A model generated the notes under the pieces. That model worked only from the letters and a program-made list of their open reading frames with translations, did not search any database and was not told the DNA's origin. A DNA stretch of 64,000 bases from Mycobacterium sp. PO1 (GTDB lineage: Bacteria; Actinomycetota; Actinomycetes; Mycobacteriales; Mycobacteriaceae): contig NZ_BLTG01000078.1 of assembly GCF_017312405.1 (NCBI RefSeq), forward strand, positions 1-64,000. The letters run 5' to 3'. Below are positions 55,883 to 63,325 of the stretch, in pieces. Position 1 is the first letter of the stretch. Each line of letters opens with the position of its first letter. A program made the position numbers and the translations under genes.

Positions 55883-56386
55883 TTCGGTGCGCTTGGGCAG
55901 CTTCCAGCCCGGCCGCGGGAAGTGGCAGGTGTAACCACCCGGGTAGTGCACCAGGTAGTCCTGATGCTCCGGTTCGGCTTCCCAGAAGTCGGGTGCGGGG
56001 CTGACCTCGGTGACGACCTTGCCCGGCCACAGCCCGGAGGCCTCGACGTCGGCGATGGTGTCCAGCGCCACCTGGCGCTGCTCGTCGTCGACGTAGAAGA
56101 TCTCCGAGCGGTAGCTGGTGCCGACGTCGTTGCCCTGGCGGTTCTTCGTCGTCGGATCGTGGATCTGGAAGAAGAACTCCAGCAGCGCGCGGTAGTCGGT
56201 CTGTGCGGGGTCGTAGACGATCTCGACCGCCTCGGCGTGCCCCGGATGGTTGCGGTACGTCGGATGGTCGTTCTGCCCGCCCGTGTAACCCACGCGGGTG
56301 GACACCACGCCCGGCTGCTTGCGGATCAGATCCTGCATGCCCCAGAAACAGCCGCCGGCCAGAACGGCTCGCTTGTAGTCGCTCAC
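55877..56386 (-). CDS. msrA: Peptide methionine sulfoxide reductase MsrA
   Basis: A 169-residue MsrA that reduces methionine-S-sulfoxide in proteins. The catalytic motif GCFWG (Cys13) is present, with the family segments GYTGGQNDHPTYRNHPGHAEAVEIVYDP and TSYRSEIFY. A second cysteine in GYTCHFPRPG could be the resolving residue. The ATG overlaps the msrB stop as ATGA, giving a two-gene msrB-msrA operon on the minus strand. The order after CYP138 matches Rv0137c in M. tuberculosis. Confidence 0.96.
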   Translation of the reverse strand: MSDYKRAVLAGGCFWGMQDLIRKQPGVVSTRVGYTGGQNDHPTYRNHPGHAEAVEIVYDPAQTDYRALLEFFFQIHDPTTKNRQGNDVGTSYRSEIFYVDDEQRQVALDTIADVEASGLWPGKVVTEVSPAPDFWEAEPEHQDYLVHYPGGYTCHFPRPGWKLPKRTEV

Positions 56387-56874
56387 GCTTGCTCCTTCTC
56401 GACTGTGTCGTCGATATCGACGAACAACCCACGGTACTGCCCGTAGCCCTGCGCTTCGAGGTCGTCGAGGTGGACGAACCGCAGCGCCGCGGAGTTGATG
56501 CAGTAGCGCAGCCCTCCCGCTTCACGCGGTCCGTCGGTGAACACGTGCCCGAGGTGGCTGTCGCCGTGGGCCGAACGCACCTCGGTGCGGACCATCAGGT
56601 GGGAGAAGTCGCGCTTGGAGACGATGTTGTCGGCGCCGTCCTCGGCCGCGCGCAGAGGCCGGGTGAAGCTCGGCCAGCCCGATCCGCTGTCGAACTTGTC
56701 GACCGAGGCGAACAGCGGTTCCCCGGACACCACGTCGACGTAGATGCCGGGTTCGTGGTTGTCCCAGTATTCGCCGGTGAACGGCCGCTCGGTGCCGTTG
56801 CGCTGGGTGACGCGGTACTGCTCCGGCGACAGCGCGTCCACCGCCTGGGGATTCTTGTGGTATCGCTGAGTCAT
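56383..56874 (-). CDS. msrB: Peptide methionine sulfoxide reductase MsrB, single-cysteine non-zinc form
   Basis: A 163-residue MsrB that reduces methionine-R-sulfoxide. The fold is clear from FDSGSGWPSF, DSHLGHVFTDGP and RYCINSAALRF. The only cysteine in the whole protein is the catalytic Cys125. The four zinc cysteines found in E. coli-type MsrB are replaced (YVDVVSGEPLF and VRSAHGDSHLG), and the usual resolving cysteine is a serine in GSGWPSF. Reduction must therefore use an external thiol, perhaps mycothiol or thioredoxin directly (inference). It is translated together with msrA. Confidence 0.94.
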   Translation of the reverse strand: MTQRYHKNPQAVDALSPEQYRVTQRNGTERPFTGEYWDNHEPGIYVDVVSGEPLFASVDKFDSGSGWPSFTRPLRAAEDGADNIVSKRDFSHLMVRTEVRSAHGDSHLGHVFTDGPREAGGLRYCINSAALRFVHLDDLEAQGYGQYRGLFVDIDDTVEKEQA

Positions 56875-56940
56875 GGTGCCGGTATAACCGCCTGGCGTGC
56901 GCGTTTAATCCGCATCGGCAGACCCCTCGACAGCAACCGG

Positions 56941-56954
56941 TAGAACATGTTCTA
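56941..56954. promoter_or_regulatory. KstR-like palindrome upstream of the SnoaL-epimerase pair
   Basis: TAGAACATGTTCTA is a perfect 14-bp palindrome and fits the KstR consensus TnnAACnnGTTnnA, which controls cholesterol catabolism genes in mycobacteria. It ends nine bases before the GTG at 56964. Other TetR proteins also bind such sequences. Confidence 0.6.
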
Positions 56955-56963
56955 GTTTCGGGT

Positions 56964-57470
56964 GTGACGGGCAACACCTTCAGCCGAGATGAACTCGTCG
57001 AGGCGTTCGCGGGCTTCGAGAAGACGGTCGACCGGGCGGCGCAGACCCGTGACTGGGATCCCTGGGTCGACCAGTACACCGACGACGTGCTCTACATCGA
57101 ACATGCGGCGGGCACCATGCGCGGCCGTGAGCAGGTCCGGCCCTGGATCTGGAAGACGATGGAGACGTTCCCGGGCAGCTACATGACGTCGTTCCCGTCC
57201 CTGTGGGCGGTGTTCGACGACGCGACCGGCCGGGTCATCTGCGAGCTGGACAACCCGATGCGCGACCCGGGGGACGGCACGATCATCAGCGCCACCAACA
57301 TCTCGATCGTCACCTACGCCGGAGATGGCCGCTGGTGCCGTCAGGAGGACATCTACAACCCGCTGAGATTCGTCAAGGCGACGCTGAAATGGTGCAAGAA
57401 GGCGCAGGAGCTGGGCACGCTGCCGGACGAGGCGGCGGCGTGGATGGCCCAGATGGGTGCCGCGCGGTGA
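56964..57470 (+). CDS. SnoaL-like nuclear-transport-factor-2 fold protein (Rv0138-like)
   Basis: A 168-residue protein of the NTF2/SnoaL fold. The pattern WVDQYTDDVLYIEHAAGTMRGREQVRPWIWKTMETFP is the first helix-strand segment, and VTYAGDGRWCRQEDIYNP completes the cone. Members act as isomerases, cyclases or binding proteins for steroid-like ligands, as ketosteroid isomerase does. The GTG at 56964 follows the palindrome directly, suggesting a near-leaderless mRNA. It overlaps the epimerase gene as GTGA, matching Rv0138-Rv0139 in M. tuberculosis. Confidence 0.82.
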   Translation: MTGNTFSRDELVEAFAGFEKTVDRAAQTRDWDPWVDQYTDDVLYIEHAAGTMRGREQVRPWIWKTMETFPGSYMTSFPSLWAVFDDATGRVICELDNPMRDPGDGTIISATNISIVTYAGDGRWCRQEDIYNPLRFVKATLKWCKKAQELGTLPDEAAAWMAQMGAAR

Positions 57471-58477
57471 CCGCGCCCGTGCTCGTCATCGGCGCGAACG
57501 GTTACCTGGGCAGCCATGTCACGCGTCAGCTCGTCGCCGCGGGACACGATGTGCGGGTGATGGTGCGCGACGGGGCCAACACGATCGGCATCGACGACCT
57601 GACCGTGACCCGCTATGTCGGCGACATCTGGGACAGTGCCGTGCTGCGCTCGGCGATGACCGGCGCGCGTGACGTCTACTACTGCGTCGTCGACACCCGC
57701 GGCTGGCTCAACGACCCGACGCCGCTGTTCCGCACGAACGTCGAGGGCACCCGCAACGTCCTCGAGGTCGCGGTGCAGCCCGACGTTGCCGCCGGGTTGC
57801 GGAAATTCGTCTACACCAGCAGCTATGTCACCGTGGACCGGCGCCGCGGTCGGACCGCCACCGAGGCGGACGTGATCCCCGATCCGACCGTGTTGACGCC
57901 CTACGTGCAGTCCCGGGTGCAGGCCGAGAACCTGGTGATGAACTACGCGCGGGAGCGTGGACTGCCCGCGGTCGCGATGTGCGTGTCGACCACGTACGGC
58001 GCCGGTGACTGGGGGCGCACGCCGCACGGGGCGATCATCGCGGGCGCCGCGTTCGGCAAGCTCCCGTTCGTGATGGGAGGCATCGAACTCGAGGCGGTGG
58101 GGATCGACGATGCGGCACAGGCCCTGATCGCCGCTGCCGACAAGGGCCGGGTGGGCGAGCGCTATCTGGTGTCGGAGAAGATGATCTCCAACGCCGAGGT
58201 GGTACGAATCGCCGCCGAGGCCGCCGGCGTTCCCGCCCCGTCACGAACCCTGCCGCTTCCCGCGGCCTACGCCATGGCCGCGCTGGGCAGCCTCAAAGCC
58301 CGGCTGACGGGCACCGACGAGCGACTCTCGCTGGGGTCGCTGCGGTTGATGCGCGCCGAGGCGCCGTTGGACTGCACCAAGGCCCGCCGCGAACTGGACT
58401 GGCTGCCGCGGCCGGTCGAGGAATCCATCCGGGAGGCCGCCACGTTCTGGGTGGGTCTGCGGGCCGCCAAGCGTTAG
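57467..58477 (+). CDS. NAD-dependent epimerase/3-beta-HSD-like oxidoreductase (Rv0139-like)
   Basis: A 336-residue extended short-chain dehydrogenase. The cofactor motif is GANGYLGSH near residues 8-16, and the active-site serine/tyrosine are in YTSSYVTV and PYVQSRVQAE. The usual YxxxK appears as Y146-VQS-R150, an arginine in place of lysine. The family includes sterol 3-beta-dehydrogenases and sugar epimerases. With the KstR-like box and a SnoaL partner, a steroid or isoprenoid substrate is a reasonable guess. The GTG overlaps the previous stop; the longer frame from 57203 is a shadow. Confidence 0.85.
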   Translation: MTAPVLVIGANGYLGSHVTRQLVAAGHDVRVMVRDGANTIGIDDLTVTRYVGDIWDSAVLRSAMTGARDVYYCVVDTRGWLNDPTPLFRTNVEGTRNVLEVAVQPDVAAGLRKFVYTSSYVTVDRRRGRTATEADVIPDPTVLTPYVQSRVQAENLVMNYARERGLPAVAMCVSTTYGAGDWGRTPHGAIIAGAAFGKLPFVMGGIELEAVGIDDAAQALIAAADKGRVGERYLVSEKMISNAEVVRIAAEAAGVPAPSRTLPLPAAYAMAALGSLKARLTGTDERLSLGSLRLMRAEAPLDCTKARRELDWLPRPVEESIREAATFWVGLRAAKR

Positions 58478-58510
58478 CAGGCGACACGGCGCAGCTGTCA
58501 GAATCTCCCG

Positions 58511-60115
58511 GTGCCCAGCCACGCGCCCACCCCTGCACCCACGAACGGTCACGTGTCGCATTGGTTCGACGGACCCCCGGTGCCCCGCCCGCCGCTGCCC
58601 GGCAGCCGGGACGCCGACGTCTGCATCGTCGGCGCGGGCTATACCGGCCTGTGGACCGCCTACTACCTCAAGCAGGCCGACCCGTCGCTGCGCATCGTGG
58701 TGCTCGAGGCCCGGTTCGCCGGGTTCGGCGCGTCCGGACGTAATGGGGGCTGGCTGTCCGGACTCGTTCCCGGTGACCGCGAGCGGATGGCGCGCCAATA
58801 CGGCCGCGAGGCCGTCGTGGCCTGGCAGCGTGCGCTCAACGACGCTGTCGACGAAGTGATCGACGTCGCCGCCCGGGAGAACATCGACGCCGGCATTGTC
58901 AAGGGTGGCACCCTCGAGATCGCGCGCAACCCGGCGCAGGCGACCCGGCTGGCCGCGGCCGCCGACGCCGAGAGCCGGTGGGGCGTCGACGGCGTCGCGA
59001 CTCTCACCGCGGGCGAATCGGCGCAGCGCATCCGGCTTTCCGGAGTGCTCACCGCCTACCACAACCCGCACTGCGCCCGGATCCAACCCGCATCGCTGGC
59101 ACGCGGTCTGGCCGACACCGTGCAACGCCTCGGGGTCGACCTGTACGAGCGCTCCCCGGCGACCGAGATCGGCCCGGGTGGCGTCGCCACGCCGTGGGGC
59201 ACCGTGCGCGCGCCGATCGTGTTGCGCGCCACCGAGGGCTTCACCGCGAGGCTGCCCGGGCTGAGACGCCGCTGGCTGCCGATGAACAGCTCGATGATCG
59301 CCACCGCACCCATCCCGCAACGGATCTGGGACGACATCGGGTGGCAGGGCCGGGAGACGCTCGGCGACACCGCGCACGGTTTCTTCTACGCCCAGCGGAC
59401 CGTCGACGGCCGGATCGCCATCGGCGGACGCAGCGTGCCCTACCGGTTCGGTTCCCGGCTCGACCGGGACGGTCAGGTACCGCGACGCACCATCACGCGG
59501 CTGCGACAGACGCTGCACTCGATCCTGCCGCAGGTCGCCGACGTGCCGATCGCGCACGGTTGGTGTGGTGTGCTGGCCGTGCCGCGGGATTGGGAGGCGA
59601 CGGTCGACTTCCAGGCGTCCTCGGGTCTGGGTTGGGCCGGCGGGTACGTCGGCCACGGCGTGACCGCCACCAATCTGGCCGCCCGCACGCTGACCGACCT
59701 GGTGCTCGGCCGGTCGTCGGCGCTGACCGAGCTGCCCTGGGTCGGGCACCGGTCGCGCGGCTGGGAACCCGAGCCCCTGCGCTGGATCGGCGTGCGCGGC
59801 ATGTATCTGGCCTACCAGGCCGCCGACTGGCACGAGTTCCGCGGCAGCGCCGGCACCTCGCCGATCGCGGCACCTCGCCGACCGGATCGCGGGCCGCCCG
59901 CACTGAGGGGATGGCAGCGCCGTCCGGAAGGCGTTGAATGGTGTCATGACCGACCGACCTGTGTTGGAACCCACCGAAGCCCACCCCATCACCGTCGAGC
60001 CGACCGGCAGACACGTCGTGGTGCGGGTGAACGGCGAGGTGGTCGCCGAAACCGATGCCGCGCTGACACTGCGCGAGGCCAGCTACCCCGCTGTGCAGTA
60101 CATCCCGCTGGATGA
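58511..60115 (+). CDS. FAD-dependent amine/amino-acid oxidase-like protein, frameshifted 3' end
   Basis: A DAO-family flavoprotein, open for 534 residues. FAD motif GAGYTGLWTAYYL is at about residues 41-53, with the family GASGRNGGWLSG and the C-terminal GYVGHGVTATNLAARTLTDLVLG, as in gamma-glutamylputrescine oxidase-like enzymes. After residue 453 (SPIA) the frame stops resembling the family. Reading with one base fewer near 59869 gives HLADRIAGRPH and a TGA at 59904-59906, which is the expected end. The last 81 residues instead run through the DUF427 gene. Near-identical 17-bp tandem units (59851-59884) mark the spot. The GTG start is at 58511. Confidence 0.8.
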   Translation: MPSHAPTPAPTNGHVSHWFDGPPVPRPPLPGSRDADVCIVGAGYTGLWTAYYLKQADPSLRIVVLEARFAGFGASGRNGGWLSGLVPGDRERMARQYGREAVVAWQRALNDAVDEVIDVAARENIDAGIVKGGTLEIARNPAQATRLAAAADAESRWGVDGVATLTAGESAQRIRLSGVLTAYHNPHCARIQPASLARGLADTVQRLGVDLYERSPATEIGPGGVATPWGTVRAPIVLRATEGFTARLPGLRRRWLPMNSSMIATAPIPQRIWDDIGWQGRETLGDTAHGFFYAQRTVDGRIAIGGRSVPYRFGSRLDRDGQVPRRTITRLRQTLHSILPQVADVPIAHGWCGVLAVPRDWEATVDFQASSGLGWAGGYVGHGVTATNLAARTLTDLVLGRSSALTELPWVGHRSRGWEPEPLRWIGVRGMYLAYQAADWHEFRGSAGTSPIAAPRRPDRGPPALRGWQRRPEGVEWCHDRPTCVGTHRSPPHHRRADRQTRRGAGERRGGRRNRCRADTARGQLPRCAVHPAG

Positions 60116-60323
60116 TGTGGTGCAGGGCCGCCTGAAGTGCAGTGACACCGCGACGTACTGCCCGTTCAAGGGCGACGCCAGCTACTACCACCTCACCACC
60201 GCGGACGGGCAGACCGTCGAGGACGCGGGATGGACCTACGAGGCGCCCTACCCGGCGGTTGCCGCGATCGCCGGCCATCTCGCGTTCTATCCGGACAAGG
60301 CCGATGTCGGAGTCGGCTCCTAG
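59946..60323 (+). CDS. DUF427 domain protein (Rv0140-like)
   Basis: A 125-residue DUF427 protein. The conserved features are VVVRVNGEVVAETDAALTLREASYPAVQYIPLDDV, the CPFKGDASYY motif and WTYEAPYPAVAAIAGHLAFYPDKADV. Function unknown; the fold is a small beta-tent and is sometimes linked to flavoproteins. ATG 59946 is preferred over TTG 59934. It overlaps the literal, frameshifted end of the preceding flavoprotein frame by 170 bp, which itself argues that the flavoprotein really ends earlier. Confidence 0.9.
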   Translation: MTDRPVLEPTEAHPITVEPTGRHVVVRVNGEVVAETDAALTLREASYPAVQYIPLDDVVQGRLKCSDTATYCPFKGDASYYHLTTADGQTVEDAGWTYEAPYPAVAAIAGHLAFYPDKADVGVGS

Positions 60324-60332
60324 GCTGACGAG

Positions 60333-61244
60333 GTGCGCAGTTCGGCCAGCGTGGTGTTCGCCGGCCCCGCCAGCCCCGGCCTGACCCTGAGTCCGCTGCG
60401 GCGCGGCGGCGGGGACCCGTGCTACTACGACGACGTCGACGGCTCGATCTGGCGCACCAGCCTGATGCGCACCGGACCCGTGACCGCACGCATCCGGCGC
60501 GCAGCGGTCGACACCGTCGACTGCGAGGCGTGGGGGCCGGGGGCCGTCGAGTTCACGGACACGCTGCCGGCACTGCTCGGAGCCGACGACGACGCGTCCG
60601 GCTTCGAGCCCACCGAGCCCACCATCGCCGCGGCGCTGCGCCGGGTGCCGCACCTGCGGCTCGGCCGCACCGGGCGGGTACTCGAGGCGCTGATCCCGGC
60701 GGTGATCGAGCAACGGGTGGCCGGTAAGGATGCCTTCGCGGCGTGGCGCCGGCTGGTGACGCGGTACGGCGCCCCCGCCCCGGGGCCGGCGCCGTCACGT
60801 CTGCGGGTGCCGCCGGCCGCGGACGTCTGGCGTCGCATCCCGTCGTGGGAGTTCCACCGCGCCAACGTCGACCCCGGGCGGGCGCGGACGGTGGTGGGGT
60901 GCGCCCAGCGCGCCGATGCGCTGGAGCGGCTGGTCGACCGACCGGCAGCGGCTGCCCGCCGCGCGCTGATGTCCCTGCCCGGGGTGGGGGAGTGGACCGC
61001 GGCCGAAACCGCCCAGCGGGCATTCGGAGACCCCGACGCGTTGTCGGTGGGTGACTACCACCTGGCCACCGTGGTGGGGCGCAGCCTGCTCGGGCGCCCG
61101 ATCGACGACGCGCAGATGGTCGAGCTGCTGGAACCCATGCGCCCGCATCGGCACCGCGCCGTGCGTCTGCTCGGCGCCAGCGGTCTGGCCGTGTACGCCC
61201 GCTTCGGGCCACGGATGCCGATCCCGAATCTGGCCGAAATGTGA
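60333..61244 (+). CDS. DNA-3-methyladenine glycosylase-like (HhH-GPD) protein
   Basis: A 303-residue base-excision glycosylase of the AlkA/HhH-GPD superfamily. The helix-hairpin-helix LMSLPGVGEWTAAETAQRAFG is followed by the catalytic aspartate Asp241 in SVGDYHLATVVG. An N-terminal domain of about 100 residues precedes it. It lacks the 4Fe-4S cluster cysteines of EndoIII/MutY. It should remove alkylated purines from DNA. The start is GTG 60333, ten bases after DUF427. Confidence 0.87.
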   Translation: MRSSASVVFAGPASPGLTLSPLRRGGGDPCYYDDVDGSIWRTSLMRTGPVTARIRRAAVDTVDCEAWGPGAVEFTDTLPALLGADDDASGFEPTEPTIAAALRRVPHLRLGRTGRVLEALIPAVIEQRVAGKDAFAAWRRLVTRYGAPAPGPAPSRLRVPPAADVWRRIPSWEFHRANVDPGRARTVVGCAQRADALERLVDRPAAAARRALMSLPGVGEWTAAETAQRAFGDPDALSVGDYHLATVVGRSLLGRPIDDAQMVELLEPMRPHRHRAVRLLGASGLAVYARFGPRMPIPNLAEM

Positions 61245-61313
61245 CATGGGACCGGAGGCGATTACCGGCCCGGGCGCTCGGGTACACGTCGGCCGACGAA
61301 CGAAGGAGCTGAA

Positions 61314-61859
61314 ATGACTACATTCACCGTTCCCGGAATGACTGACAAGCAGGGCGCTGAAGTCGCCGAGCTGCTCCAGAAGGCTCTCAGCAGGTACAAC
61401 GACCTGCACCTGACCCTCAAGCACGTGCACTGGAACGTCGTGGGCCCGAATTTCATCGGCGTGCACGAGATGATCGACCCCCAGGTCGAGCTGGTCCGTG
61501 GATACGCCGACGAGGCCGCCGAGCGGATCGCCGCTCTCGGCACGTCGCCCAAGGGCACTCCCGGAGCGATCATCAACGACCGCACCTGGGACGATTACTC
61601 GGTCAACCGGGACACCGTGCAGGCCCATCTGGCCGCTCTCGACCTGGTGTACACCGGCGTCATCGAGGACACCCGCAAGTCGATCGAGCAGCTCGAGGAG
61701 CTCGATCTGGTGTCCCAGGACATGCTCATCGCCCACGCCGGCGAGCTGGAGAAGTTCCAGTGGTTCGTCCGTGCCCACCTGGAGAACTCCGGTGGTGAGC
61801 TGGTGAACGAGGGCACCTCGACCGAGAAGTCCGCCGCCAGCAAGGCGAAGAAGTCCTGA
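61314..61859 (+). CDS. dps: Dps-type DNA-binding ferritin-like protein
   Basis: A 181-residue Dps-family four-helix protein. The ferroxidase-site residues lie in LKHVHWNVVGPNFIGVHEMID and VELVRGYADEAAERIAALG. The C-terminus is lysine/serine-rich (SAASKAKKS), the DNA-binding tail known from M. smegmatis Dps1. It oxidises and stores iron with hydrogen peroxide and protects DNA in starvation. ATG 61314 has GAAGGAGC upstream. It lies 69 bp after the glycosylase gene, and a GGGTAC hexamer around 61279 could be a stress-sigma -10. Confidence 0.95.
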   Translation: MTTFTVPGMTDKQGAEVAELLQKALSRYNDLHLTLKHVHWNVVGPNFIGVHEMIDPQVELVRGYADEAAERIAALGTSPKGTPGAIINDRTWDDYSVNRDTVQAHLAALDLVYTGVIEDTRKSIEQLEELDLVSQDMLIAHAGELEKFQWFVRAHLENSGGELVNEGTSTEKSAASKAKKS

Positions 61860-61878
61860 CTCCTAGGGGCAGCGGCGG

Positions 61879-62685
61879 TCAGCGGTAGGCCGTCAGCCGG
61901 CCGAGCATCGCCACCCGACCGTCGCTGCCCACCGCCCTGGCCTCGGCCACCCCGGTGCTGCGCCCACGATGCAGGCGGTCGGCCACATAGCGCGCCTGCG
62001 CGCCACTGTGGAACGGGCGCAGGAAGTTGACCCGCAGCGACGCGGTGCGATACGGCTCACCTTCGGCGTCCCGGTTCACCTCGGCAGACGCCGCCAGTTC
62101 CAGACCCATCGACGAGATTCCGCCGTGCACCACGCCGACGAGGTTGTTCAGCGCCGGATCCTCGCCCTGCAGCAGAACCGTTGCCGCACCCCCGGTTTCG
62201 GCGACATCCAGGGTCATCAACTCACGCAGCGTGGGCCCGGCAGGGGCGCCGGCGGAGTCGCTGGGCCAGTCCTGCGCGACGGTGTCCGGCGCCGCGATGT
62301 AGAACGACCGCACGGTCGCCGTCGCGAGCGCGTGGCCTTCGGAACTCAACTCACACAGCCCCAGCGCGTCATTGTCGCGACGGCCCAGCGGGCGCGACAC
62401 GCCCAGCACCGGGGCGCCGGCTGAGGCGGCGAGGACGTCCACCGCGTCCGGGACCACCTCCAGCGACAACTCGCTGCTGACCGTCCACTGGCCCGGCCCG
62501 CGCCGGCAGTGGTTGATCAGGCCGCCGAGGTGGTCGACCAGCAGGGCCAGCGTGGCGACGGTGGGTGTGTGGGTCAGCGGGTTGACCAGGGGCGCGGCCG
62601 GCGCCGTGGCCACGCAGCGTTCGGGCCCCTGCTCGAGCGTCTCGATGCCGAAGCGGCCGAGTGGGGTGTTGGGCGGGTAGGCCAT
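61879..62685 (-). CDS. Thioesterase-superfamily (double hot-dog) protein
   Basis: A 268-residue protein made of two hot-dog folds, as in TesB-type acyl-CoA thioesterases. The second domain is clear: LNNLVGVVHGGISSMGLELAASAEV followed by YRTASLRVNFLRPFHSGAQARYVADRLHRGRSTGVAEARAVGSDGRVAMLGRLTAYR. The GGISS segment is the usual site of the PaaI-type active-site region. The first domain is more divergent and may be structural. ATG 62685 is chosen over GTG 62706. It is divergent from the gltB leader. The acyl substrate is unknown. Confidence 0.85.
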   Translation of the reverse strand: MAYPPNTPLGRFGIETLEQGPERCVATAPAAPLVNPLTHTPTVATLALLVDHLGGLINHCRRGPGQWTVSSELSLEVVPDAVDVLAASAGAPVLGVSRPLGRRDNDALGLCELSSEGHALATATVRSFYIAAPDTVAQDWPSDSAGAPAGPTLRELMTLDVAETGGAATVLLQGEDPALNNLVGVVHGGISSMGLELAASAEVNRDAEGEPYRTASLRVNFLRPFHSGAQARYVADRLHRGRSTGVAEARAVGSDGRVAMLGRLTAYR

Positions 62686-62776
62686 TGCTGCAGCCTGACG
62701 CGCCACTCGCGTCGCTGTATACCCCCGGCGGGTAAAGTGAAAGGCAGATCACGTCGACGTCGGCAGGAGGTGGCCG

Positions 62777-62818
62777 ATGAGCTCGGTAGGCTTGCGGGTG
62801 CATCGGCAGAACCGTTGA
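62777..62818 (+). CDS. Possible 13-codon leader peptide
   Basis: A very short frame reads MSSVGLRVHRQNR then TGA, with the strong ribosome-binding site CAGGAGGT six bases before the ATG. It ends 25 bases before a hairpin, the layout of a leader peptide. It contains no run of one amino acid that would point to classical attenuation; glutamine and asparagine occur once each, at its end. It may also be chance. Confidence 0.3.
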   Translation: MSSVGLRVHRQNR

Positions 62819-62843
62819 ACGGCAGCGGGTTCGGCTGGTGGCG

Positions 62844-62877
62844 ACGGTTTTTGGCCGTCTGAGGGGCCGGAAAACGT
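62844..62877 (+). terminator. Hairpin in the gltB leader, possible terminator or attenuator
   Basis: Arms ACGGTTTTTGGCC and GGCCGGAAAACGT pair over about 12 base pairs with small bulges and an 8-base loop. There is no long U-tract after it, only CGTTTGCC, so it may be a weak terminator or another RNA element. Confidence 0.4.
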
Positions 62878-63325
62878 TTGCCTGCATCCTGGTGTCAATT
62901 CTCTAAGAATCTGTCCGGCGTCCGCGCAAAGTATGACAATGGTGTCATCGCACTACAGAAAGCGATGCTCGTGCTCCAGCAAACGGTTTCTTCCGGTGGT
63001 CGGTTTCGGCCGAACCGCCAGGTTTGCCGGTCGGGCGCCGGGGCCGTCGTCAAATGACCTCCGGGGCAACGTTATTCATCCGTGATCGGCAGGGCTCGGC
63101 GCCGGTGGCGCAGATTGCCGGGCAAAACTTGTTAGGTCGCACTAAGTTGGCATGTCAGGGGCCCTTTGTCATATCGTTTTCAACACTTGTGGCGAGTGGG
63201 AAAAGGGCCGTCGTTCAGTGCTGCACGAAGGTGCCTCAATCGCCAGACCGGCTAACGCCCTCGTCGACGATTGCCGTCAGTAGCGCGCCGTGACCCGGCG
63301 TGTGCATGGAAAAAGGTAGGTGGGA

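Larger units (their letters stand above)
62686..63325 (+). promoter_or_regulatory. 640-bp leader region upstream of gltB
   Basis: A long stretch without a conventional gene between the divergent thioesterase and gltB. It holds a short SD-led reading frame (62777-62818), a hairpin at 62844-62877, the palindrome ATGACA-ATGG-TGTCAT at 62933-62948 with a nearby second GGTGTCA (62891), and an AT-richer stretch around 63120-63200 that includes a TTAG-N6-CTAA element, probably the gltB promoter. gltB itself has AGGTAGGTGGG before its ATG. Confidence 0.5.

Noticed and set aside
63120..63150. An IdeR-like iron box in the gltB leader (TTAG-N6-CTAA)
   Set aside because: Only the outer four bases per arm match, and the core of the IdeR consensus is missing.
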